Assembly (NCBI GenBank): GCA_905221605.1
Contig: CAJNDS010002616.1
Location: 331,336-341,368 of the forward strand
Source of the DNA: Symbiodinium natans
Taxonomy: Eukaryota; Sar; Dinophyceae; Suessiales; Symbiodiniaceae
Reading direction: 5' to 3'
DNA length: 10,033 nt
Part shown: positions 5,300 through 10,033 of the stretch, piece after piece
Layout: each line of letters opens with the position of its first letter
Position numbering within the stretch: position 1 is the stretch's first letter
The notes under the pieces: model-generated
What the model was told of the DNA's origin: nothing
Seen by the model: only the letters and a program-made list of their open reading frames with translations
Database searches by the model: none
Translations under genes and position numbers: made by a program

Positions 5300-5355
5300 G
5301 GGGTTTAGGGTTTAGGGTTTAGGGTTTCGGGTTTAGGGTTTAGGGTTTAGGGTTC
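5300..5355 (+). repeat. TTTAGGG array
   Basis: Eight units, one of them TTTCGGG. Degenerate remnants (TTTAGGAATTTTGGG, TTTCGGGTCTAG, GGGGTTTGGGGG) continue to about 5515, so 5356-5515 is best read as a decayed extension. Confidence 0.92.
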
Positions 5356-5608
5356 AAGAGATTAGCATTAGGGGTTTAGGAATTTTGGGTTTATAAGAGA
5401 TCGGGATGTAGGTTTCGGGTCTAGTTAGGGTTTAAGAATTTGGGACTTGGGGTTTGGGGGTCTGAGAAATGTATGGTTTAGGGCTTTCAAGGTTTTATGG
5501 GGTTCAGGCTTTGCAGCCTTCATTGGAGACTGCAGGGGTACAGATTTTTGCTTTGATTGATGATGCCCAGATGGGAAGATGTAGCTGCATGGCGCGCCAG
5601 GGTTCCTA

Positions 5609-5857
5609 GTGCTTAAACGTCTAGCAGGGCTTAGGGTTTCGGGTTTGGGGTTTAGGGTCTTTGGTTTAGGGTTTCGTCCAGGGGCAGAACGTTATGAAGC
5701 ATCTGCACTCCACAGTGCAAAGGACACCCCTTTGAGGTCTTGCTCCTCAGACATGGGAGCAGTTCTAAGGCATCTTTCTGATGCCCCGCTTCTTGCTACG
5801 GGTACTTGGATCAATTTGTTTGAGTACTCTAGCCCCCGCCCTTTGACGTGGCCGTGA
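5609..5857 (+). other. Open frame, 82 codons, probably not a gene
   Basis: The first ~24 codons are TTTAGGG-type repeat read as Gly-Leu-Gly-Phe-Arg. The remaining ~58 (from about 5680) have ordinary composition, with a segment GAVLRHLSDAPLLATGTW, and lie in an island rather than in repeats. I recognise no domain, there is no good start context, and an internal repeat-derived start argues against a real protein. A fragment of an old coding or transposon sequence is possible. Confidence 0.12.
5626..5676 (+). repeat. Degenerate TTTAGGG block
   Basis: CTTAGGG, TTTCGGG, TTTGGGG, TTTAGGG, TCTTTGG, TTTAGGG, TTTCG: seven units with mixed variants. Confidence 0.87.
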
Positions 5858-5867
5858 ACACCCCTCC

Positions 5868-5905
5868 GAACCCCCCTTAGCCCTAAACCCCAAACCCTAA
5901 ACTCT
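5868..5905 (-). repeat. Short CCCTAAA block
   Basis: About four units (CCCTTAG, CCCTAAA, CCCCAAA, CCCTAAA) ending in CTCTGCAGG. 5906-6070 to its right is an island with no recognised gene. Confidence 0.85.
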
Positions 5906-6070
5906 GCAGGATTTCAAATTCCTGAAGAAGCTGGGTTTTGGTGTCGCGCGGCTAGCTCTGGGTTGAAGTTTCAGGCGGCACGTTCCGCGGGGTATCTATG
6001 ATTCCCAAGACCCTTTACACCCTAAGCCCTTCTTGCGGAGGCCTGTATAGAAGGAATGCAGGGCTTCCCA

Positions 6071-6239
6071 ATAAACCCTAATGAACCCTAATAAACTCTA
6101 ATAAACCCTAATAAACCCTAATAAACCCTAACAAACCCTAACAAGCCCTAATAAACCGGAATCACTCTTATAAACCCCACCAAACCCTAATAAACCCTAA
6201 CAGACCCTACCAAACCCTTTTAAACCCTTATAAACCCTC
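6071..6239 (-). repeat. 10-bp-unit telomere-like array (ATAAACCCTA)
   Basis: About 17 units of 10 bp. They are in strict phase from 6071 to 6169, slip by one base at 6170, then stay in phase to 6239. Consensus is ATAAACCCTA, with ACAAACCCTA and CCAAACCCTA variants more frequent to the right. It is a CCCTAAA unit with three added bases. It runs in the same orientation as the ordinary heptamer array that follows. Confidence 0.94.
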
Positions 6240-6254
6240 AGAAAACCTGAAGCC

Positions 6255-6330
6255 TAAACCCTAAACCCTAAACCCTAAACCCTAAACTCTAAACCCTAAA
6301 CCCTAAACCCTAAACCCTAAACCCTAAACC
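6255..6330 (-). repeat. CCCTAAA array
   Basis: About eleven TAAACCC units with one TAAACTC, ending abruptly at ACCGATCC. Only 15 bp of degenerate sequence separates it from the 10-bp array, so the unit length changes from 10 to 7 within one repeat domain. Confidence 0.94.
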
Positions 6331-6427
6331 GATCCTCTTGACCTGCCCAGCCGCTGGCTCTCCGTGGCGGGTAAGATCGTCTGCGTGGCGGCCTTGATCG
6401 GACCAGCGAGCCAGCGTCGCAGGGCGG
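6331..6427. other. GC-rich island at an orientation switch
   Basis: About 97 bp, GC-rich, including the duplicated motif CCAGCGAG/CCAGCGTC near 6401-6417. C-rich repeats lie to the left and G-rich to the right, so the flanks are inverted with respect to each other. Confidence 0.5.
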
Positions 6428-6529
6428 TTTAGGGTTTAGGGTTTGGGGTTTGGGGTTTTTGGGGTTTATAGGGTTTAGGGTTCAGGGTTTAGGGTTTAGG
6501 GTTTGGGGTTTAGGGTTTAGGGTTTAGGG
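6428..6529 (+). repeat. TTTAGGG/TTTGGGG mixed array
   Basis: About 14 units alternating TTTAGGG with TTTGGGG, plus TTTTTGGGG, TTTATAGGG and TTCAGGG variants. The end grades into GGGCTTTCAAGAGGGC, a decayed extension to about 6600. Confidence 0.92.
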
Positions 6530-6607
6530 CTTTCAAGAGGGCTTCAAGGGTTTCGAAAAGTCGGAATACAGAGGTCTTGTAGGATTTGGGGAGGTTTTAG
6601 GATGTTC

Positions 6608-6696
6608 GGGGGGGGGGGTGAGCCCTAAGCCCTAACCCCCAAGCCCCAAAGCCTAAGCCCGAAATCCTGCATAAGCCAAACCCTAAGCCCTTAATC
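6608..6696 (-). repeat. G11 run followed by degenerate CCCTAA block
   Basis: Eleven Gs at 6608-6618, TGAG, then CCCTAAGCCCTAACCCCC and similar degenerate units to about 6696. A G-rich run abutting C-rich repeats can fold back or form unusual structures. Runs of this length are also prone to sequencing error. Confidence 0.8.
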
Positions 6697-6754
6697 CAAC
6701 ACAATACCCTATTAGCCTAAAACTATGCAAATCCTAGGCTATGCTTGGAGGGGT

Positions 6755-6930
6755 CTAGGGTTTGGGGTTTAAAGCTTAGAAGCCCCTTTGGGGGTTTAGG
6801 GGCTTACAAGGGAACCTGGACCCTAAAAAGGGAATAAGGGCACTCTCGTATGGGGTTTAGGGTCTGTAGGGTCTGTAGGGTCTTTATCGGGTTTAGGTTT
6901 TAGGGTTTAGGGTTTCGGGTACAGGGTTTA
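6755..6930 (+). repeat. Degenerate TTTAGGG block
   Basis: Broken units (GGTCTAGGGTTTGGGG, GGGGGTTTAGGGG) and, at 6853-6930, GGTCTGTAGGGTCTGTAGGG followed by TTTAGGG and TTTCGGG. An island with nothing recognisable follows to about 7038. Confidence 0.8.
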
Positions 6931-7038
6931 GGGTCTCGATGACAGCGCTGAACCGAGACGGGGAGCAGTCTCCTCGATCGCCTCGCTTCCTGCGGCATCC
7001 ACCGGCGCGTCGACCCGAAGCACAGAATCCCCCCAACT

Positions 7039-7140
7039 TGGGTTTAGGGTTTAGGGGATTAGGGGGGGGGGGGGGTTAGAGGTTTATAGTATATAGGGTT
7101 CAGGGTTCTTTAATAGGGCTCAGTTTAGGGTTCACGGGGG
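7039..7140 (+). repeat. Degenerate TTTAGGG block with a G14 run
   Basis: GGGTTTAGGGTTTAGGGG, then fourteen Gs at 7062-7075, then TTTATAGTATATAGGG and GGGTTC remnants. Confidence 0.8.
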
Positions 7141-7184
7141 TAAAAAACATGGTTGCAAAGTGAGTCTGACGGGGTGTCATTCGA

Positions 7185-7210
7185 GGGGGTGGGGGGGTGG
7201 GGGGGGGGGG
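7185..7210 (+). other. Poly-G tract, likely G-quadruplex
   Basis: G5-T-G7-T-G12. Runs of this type meet the basic requirement for an intramolecular G-quadruplex with single-T loops. The exact lengths may be uncertain because long G runs are difficult to sequence. Confidence 0.7.
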
Positions 7211-7221
7211 TGAAAGGCGGC

Positions 7222-7242
7222 TTAAACCCTAACCCTAAACCC
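7222..7242 (-). repeat. Short CCCTAAA block
   Basis: Three units (TAAACCC, TAACCC, TAAACCC) directly after the poly-G tract, in opposite strand sense. Confidence 0.8.
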
Positions 7243-7565
7243 GAAAGCGTGCCTATAATCTGGATCAGGCGTCTTCAAATTTCCACACGATAATACGGCA
7301 CGGGGATTCAGGCTACGCGCACGATCGCTGAGTATTGTATCGGTTCACAGGAATCGCTTCAGTGGGTAGAGGTTCAGCTAGAATGAAAAAAGGGGGTGGT
7401 GTTGTGTAGAGAGACAGAGGGATTCAGATATGTTTGGGTTTGTCTTGATTGTTTTGCTCAGGGACTTGGAGTGAAAGTCTACCGCATCCCATAAGTCCCG
7501 AAACCCTTCACGCCGGAATCGACTGCGAGCCCGGCTTTTCGAAATAAACACCTGAACCTCTAAGC
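7243..7565. other. Largest non-repetitive island of the right half, no gene recognised
   Basis: About 320 bp of mixed composition with GC-balanced and purine-rich parts. I see no frame of useful length, no tRNA-like arrangement and no resemblance to rRNA. It ends in CCTAAGCCCTAG just before the next G-rich block. Confidence 0.5.
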
Positions 7566-7569
7566 CCTA

Positions 7570-7622
7570 GATTTTAGGGTTTATAGGGTTTAGGGTTTAT
7601 AAGGCTTAGGGTTTAGGGTTTA
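7570..7622 (+). repeat. TTTAGGG block with 9-bp units
   Basis: TTTTAGGG, TTTATAGGG, TTTAGGG, TTTATAAGG, CTTAGGG, TTTAGGG, TTTA: heptamers mixed with 9-bp forms. Confidence 0.88.
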
Positions 7623-7718
7623 TTGACCCACCCGGTCCGCTGGAGTCGGAACAGCGGCTGCCGTGGGCATCCTGCGTAGAAGGACGTAGGCGGGGTTAAG
7701 AGGGTTCAAAGTTTCGGT

Positions 7719-7757
7719 TTATAAACCCTAAACCCTAAACCCTGAACCCTAAACCCA
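7719..7757 (-). repeat. Short CCCTAAA array
   Basis: Five units, one of them TGAACCC, ending in CCCATAGG. A 94-bp unremarkable island (7623-7716) lies to its left. Confidence 0.9.
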
Positions 7758-7779
7758 TAGGAGGTACAGAAACCTTCGG

Positions 7780-7824
7780 GCTTGATATAAGTTCAAGCTC
7801 TACAGGTCTTCGGAAAGTCTGTAG
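7780..7824. other. Two adjacent small hairpins
   Basis: GCTTGA (7780-7785) pairs with TCAAGC (7793-7798). CTACAG (7800-7805) pairs with CTGTAG (7819-7824), and inside it TC-TTCG-GA forms a C(UUCG)G-type tetraloop if transcribed. The island 7758-8130 has no gene. The short stems could be chance. Confidence 0.35.
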
Positions 7825-7996
7825 ACTTGCGGGCGTAAGGATGCGAGAGCCCGATAGAAGAGGCTTTTAAACTGTAAAGAGCGACCTCACTAGGAGCTGG
7901 TTTTCCCCCCAAGCCCTACACTCCAAAAAACGCACAAAACATAGAAGGACCAAGAACGGTGTTAAGAAGGAATAGCTAATTGATAATGAATGATCT

Positions 7997-8013
7997 TATA
8001 TATATATATATAT
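7997..8013. repeat. (TA)n microsatellite
   Basis: Seven TA units plus TAT, then GTATAC. The flanks differ from those of the (TA)n at 3771, so this is not part of a larger duplication. Confidence 0.95.
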
Positions 8014-8130
8014 GTATACGATCAGTAATTATGTAGGTATGTATGTTCCGTAGTGAAGGGGCTTCCTGTCTCCCTGTCTGCGGTCCATTAGGTAGTTCGC
8101 GGTGCTTTGCAGTCACCCAAGGAAGTCACC

Positions 8131-8425
8131 CTGACACCTAAATCCTAAATCCTGCAAGCCCCTAAAGCCTATAAGAACCTAGACCCCAAAACCCTGAAGC
8201 CTAAACCCCTAAATCCTGCAAACCCCGAACCCCTCAAAGTCGAAAAGCCCTGAATCGCACCTTGAACGTAGTCCCGGTGGAAAGGATCCTGGGCTGTGCT
8301 CGAGGTATCGGGCATATGGCTGTGGCTTTAGTGGGCCTAAGCAGAACTCTAACACCCCTGAAGCGCTAACAGCCCGCAACCCCTTGAGCCCCAAAACCCT
8401 GCAACCCTAAACAACCCCACAAACG
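8131..8425 (-). repeat. Decayed CCCTAAA-type region
   Basis: Broken C-rich units (CCTAAATCCTAAATCCTG, CCCCTAAAGCC, CCCCAAAACCC, CCCCGAACCCC) at 8131-8230 and 8370-8425, around a non-repeat centre. A 61-codon frame on the minus strand (8209-8394) spans this region. Its ends are repeat-derived and its centre is unrecognised, so I do not call a gene. Confidence 0.65.
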
Positions 8426-8504
8426 CTATCTTAAATTATTCAAGCTGAGGACTTCAGGTGGGCTGAAAACTCAAGCTCTGAAGGGCTTCTCTTGAAGTAG
8501 AGGA

Positions 8505-8581
8505 TTTTGGGTTTAGGGTTTGGGGTTTGGGGTTTGGGGTTTAGGGTTTAGGGTTTGGGGTTTGGGGTTTAGGGTTTAGGG
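8505..8581 (+). repeat. TTTAGGG/TTTGGGG patterned array
   Basis: Ten perfect heptamers after an initial TTTTGGG. The fourth base runs A, G, G, G, A, A, G, G, A, A, so two unit types are interspersed without further change. The preceding island (8426-8502) has no gene. Confidence 0.94.
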
Positions 8582-8589
8582 TATTCCTT

Positions 8590-8885
8590 CAGCCCTATAA
8601 ACCCTTATAAGCCCAGACCTGCTTCAGGTCACACTGCTGTCTTTAAACAGCCTTTCTCTCACGGCAATACTCGAGGGCCCTGCAAAAGACAGTCCCTGCA
8701 AAACAGTGTAAGGCTTCATGCTATAGGGCTTAAGGCTAGGGTACCTGGATGAGGGAGTCAAGGGAATTGTTAGAAATCCTGGTTCAATCTCTTGGGCCCG
8801 GCAATCATCTAGAGCCTTCTAGTAAGGTACGTGCGAAGGGATCACAGTTTGAAGAACTGCCTAAGCAAACGCCGAAGCCGCCAGC
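8590..8885. other. Island with minor repeats, no gene recognised
   Basis: Starts with a few degenerate C-rich units (8590-8612). It contains a 16-bp-spaced direct duplication of CCCTGCAAAA (8678-8687 and 8694-8703) and a small GCTGT/ACAGC hairpin near 8636-8651. No convincing frame. Confidence 0.5.
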
Positions 8886-8918
8886 AAAACCTAAACCCTA
8901 AACCCTAACCCTACACCC
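8886..8918 (-). repeat. Short CCCTAAA block
   Basis: About four units (CCTAAACCCTAAACCC, then CTAACCC and CTACACCC). Confidence 0.87.
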
Positions 8919-8949
8919 ACGACGGCACATTCGCTAGTCCCAGAACCGC

Positions 8950-9080
8950 AAATCCCAAACCCCGAATCCGGAATCCAGGGTTTCGGGTTTTAAACCTGAG
9001 TCCTAAACCCGAAACCCCAGACCCTAAACCCTAAACCCTAAAGCCTAAACCCTAAACCCTATAAGCCCCAAACCCTGACT
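8950..9080 (-). repeat. CCCTAAA block with an internal fold-back
   Basis: C-rich units (CCCAAAC, CCCGAAT) are interrupted by a G-rich patch. GGGTTTCGGGTTT (8978-8990) and AAACCCGAAACCC (9005-9017) are exact reverse complements, 13 bp, with a 14-base loop. Ordinary CCCTAAA units follow to about 9080. Both arms share the same variant unit (TTTCGGG/CCCGAAA). Confidence 0.88.
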
Positions 9081-9130
9081 CCTCACAGGAAGCCTAAAGT
9101 CTCCTGGACCACGAAGCCCCAAAACGCCGG

Positions 9131-9225
9131 TTTAGGGTTTATAGGGCTTATAGGGTTGATGGGGTTTATAGGGTTTATAGGGTTTATGGGGTTTATAGGG
9201 TTTACAGGGTTTATCGGGTTTAGGG
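9131..9225 (+). repeat. 9-bp-unit telomere-like array (TTTATAGGG)
   Basis: Nine consecutive 9-bp units at 9138-9218 (mostly TTTATAGGG; also CTTATAGGG, TTGATGGGG, TTTATGGGG, TTTACAGGG, TTTATCGGG), with one heptamer on each side. The 9-bp period keeps both strands open, yielding Gly-Phe-Ile repeats on + and Asn-Pro-Ile repeats on -, which are not genes. Confidence 0.94.
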
Positions 9226-9306
9226 TAAACCTAGGCAACAAACATGTGGAACCCCCGCAACACACCCCAAAGCCTGAGAAAAAAAACCCAAACCCTGAGG
9301 ATTGCG

Positions 9307-9362
9307 CTCAGGGTTTAGGGTTACGGGGTGGGGGTTTTGGGTTCAGGTTTTTGGGCTCAAGT
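9307..9362 (+). repeat. Degenerate TTTAGGG block
   Basis: TTTAGGG, TTACGGGG, TGGGGG, TTTTGGG, TTCAGG, TTTTTGGGC. An island of about 80 bp (9226-9306) precedes it. Confidence 0.82.
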
Positions 9363-9375
9363 TTCAACCCTAAAC

Positions 9376-9471
9376 CTTGGGATGTTCCCCCCTTCTACTA
9401 ACAGTCCTGAATAGGGATTCCTACTATGATTTTCTCTTAGGGATTGTTAGTTTAAGGGGGAACATCCCAAG
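9376..9471. mobile_element. 96-bp fold-back (MITE-like) element, tentative
   Basis: CTTGGGATGTTCCCCC (9376-9391) and GGGGGAACATCCCAAG (9456-9471) are exact 16-bp inverted ends. Complementarity continues inward: 9393-9407 matches the complement of 9441-9455 at 12 of 15 positions, leaving a ~33-base centre. CTAAAC sits immediately outside both ends (9370-9375 and 9472-9477), as a target-site duplication would, but this hexamer is part of the surrounding CCCTAAA repeat and so is weak evidence. A related sequence starts at 9955. No transposase is present, so any movement would depend on a partner elsewhere. Confidence 0.55.
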
Positions 9472-9484
9472 CTAAACCCGATAC

Positions 9485-9585
9485 TAAACCCCAAAACCCC
9501 AAAACCCCTAAACCCCTAAACCCCTAAACCCCTAAACCCCTAAACCCCTGAACGCCTGAACCCCTGAACCCTAAACCCCAAAACC
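9485..9585 (-). repeat. 8-bp-unit telomere-like array (TAAACCCC)
   Basis: Ten consecutive 8-bp units at 9485-9564: TAAACCCC, two AAAACCCC, six more TAAACCCC-type, then TGAA-type variants. One heptamer and one further octamer follow. It begins 14 bp after the fold-back element. Confidence 0.95.
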
Positions 9586-9682
9586 GAGGTTTTCAAAACC
9601 TGGCGAGGGGCCAAGAGGGCGCCGGGGCGGTACTGCGAGGGGCGCAGAGGCTAAGATCGTCCGTGATCCTCAAGGAGAAGGG
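9586..9682. other. GC-rich island between inverted 8-bp arrays
   Basis: About 95 bp, markedly GC-rich in its centre (GGGCGCCGGGGCGG near 9617-9630). It is flanked by C-rich octamers on the left and G-rich octamers on the right. No gene recognised. Confidence 0.55.
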
Positions 9683-9790
9683 TTTAGGGTTTGGGGGTTT
9701 AGGGGCTTAGGGGCTTAGGGGTTTAGGGGTTTAGGGGATTTAGAGGCTTAGGGGATTTAGGGGCTCAGGGGCTTAGGGGTTTAGGGGGGT
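9683..9790 (+). repeat. 8-bp-unit telomere-like array (TTTAGGGG / CTTAGGGG)
   Basis: One heptamer, then twelve units of 8 bp (two of them 9 bp, ATTTAGAGG and ATTTAGGGG) at 9690-9787. It is inverted relative to 9485-9585 and of the same unit length. CTTAGGGG and TTTAGGGG units are interspersed. Confidence 0.94.
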
Positions 9791-9954
9791 TCGGGGTTTA
9801 GGAATGGGTGGTTCTCTAATTTGGGTTATGGGTACAGTAAACAGGACCTAGGGGGCTTGGTGTTCAGGGGACTCGGACATTTAGGAGTTCCGGGGTTTCA
9901 GGTTGAGACAAGTTGGCACCGAGAGCTTCTGGTTGAAGGGGTAAGGGTTTAGGA
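9791..9954 (+). repeat. Decayed G-rich sequence
   Basis: Remnants such as GGGGTTTAGG, GGGTTATGGG, GGGGCTTGG and GGGTTTAGG within otherwise unrecognised sequence. No gene. Confidence 0.55.
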
Positions 9955-10033
9955 CTGGGATGCTCCTCCTCATCCGAACAGTCCTTGATGGGGATGATAG
10001 TACCCCTATTATAATCAGTATTAAGGACCCTTG
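9955..10033. mobile_element. Diverged second copy of the fold-back element, cut by window end (tentative)
   Basis: CTGGGATGCTCCTCC (9955-9969) matches CTTGGGATGTTCCCCC at 9376. AACAGTCCT (9977-9985) matches 9400-9408 exactly at the same relative position. GGGAT and TA-rich centre motifs follow. GTCCTT (9981-9986) can pair with AAGGAC (10023-10028), so the fold-back character is retained. The right-hand end should lie outside the window. Confidence 0.45.

Noticed and set aside
8209-8394. 61-codon minus-strand frame
   Set aside because: Ends are repeat-derived, the middle is not recognisable, and the length is expected by chance in GC-balanced DNA.
8779-8800. tRNA T-arm-like GGTTCAATC
   Set aside because: No matching anticodon arm, D arm or acceptor stem can be arranged around it.
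9083-9401. Open frames with Asn-Pro-Ile (minus) and Gly-Phe-Ile/Met (plus) repeats
   Set aside because: Same cause: the 9-bp TTTATAGGG array at 9138-9218. Both strands being open at once argues for an artefact of period rather than a protein.
6371-9661. TAAGATCGTC shared by the islands at 6371 and 9652 as island homology
   Set aside because: A single 10-base match between islands is expected by chance in 10 kb, and the flanks do not align.
512-9787. CRISPR-like regular arrays
   Set aside because: Units are contiguous 7-10-bp telomere-like repeats with no spacers, and the context is eukaryotic.
1-10033. A true chromosome end within the window
   Set aside because: Telomere-like blocks occur in both orientations with complex DNA on both sides, and neither window edge ends in a long array of the right polarity.

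Overview
This window holds no gene I can support. It is eukaryotic, repeat-dominated DNA made of telomere-like heptamers (TTTAGGG on the G-rich strand, CCCTAAA on the other) and degenerate relatives. They form about thirty short blocks that repeatedly switch orientation and are separated by roughly 80-350 bp islands of ordinary-looking sequence. For these blocks, strand '+' means the TTTAGGG-type strand reads left to right and '-' means CCCTAAA reads left to right. The TTTAGGG telomere unit is used by plants, many algae and several alveolates. Interstitial AAACCCT repeats scattered through a genome are a known trait of Eimeria (coccidian apicomplexans), so an Eimeria-like or other alveolate genome is my best guess. 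This rests on repeat type alone; no gene confirms it, and a subtelomere of another TTTAGGG organism fits too.

Layout. 1-939: four heptamer blocks of alternating orientation between unrelated islands. 940-1301: a nearly perfect 362-bp (TTTAGGG)n tract, the longest here. 1302-3110: a distinct, non-telomeric cassette. It consists of a complex satellite (about 1606-2953) bracketed by two direct copies of a ~71-bp hairpin-forming element (1517-1587 and 3040-3110). The satellite contains a 391/392-bp higher-order unit built from three modules (A ~114 bp, C ~212 bp, B ~65 bp). Two full units lie at 2057-2839, with shortened forms to the left. 3186-3276: exactly 13 perfect units of the variant CTTAGGG. 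3277-9362: a mosaic of short heptamer blocks, three tracts with a 9-bp unit across the window (512-565, 5093-5182, 9138-9218), one ~170-bp tract with a 10-bp unit (6071-6239), poly-G runs and (TA)n. 9376-9471: a 96-bp fold-back element inside heptamer sequence, with a diverged second copy starting at 9955 and cut by the window edge. 9485-9787: two 8-bp-unit arrays in opposite orientation around a GC-rich island.

The longer open frames are explained by repeat structure. Units of 9 bp stay open on both strands and encode meaningless tripeptide repeats. Two near-identical 72-codon frames in the satellite differ mostly by amino-acid-changing substitutions. The most interesting signals are the paired hairpin elements flanking the satellite, which carry a compensatory base-pair change, the fold-back element at 9376-9471, and the way telomere-like units settle locally into fixed lengths of 7, 8, 9 or 10 bp.
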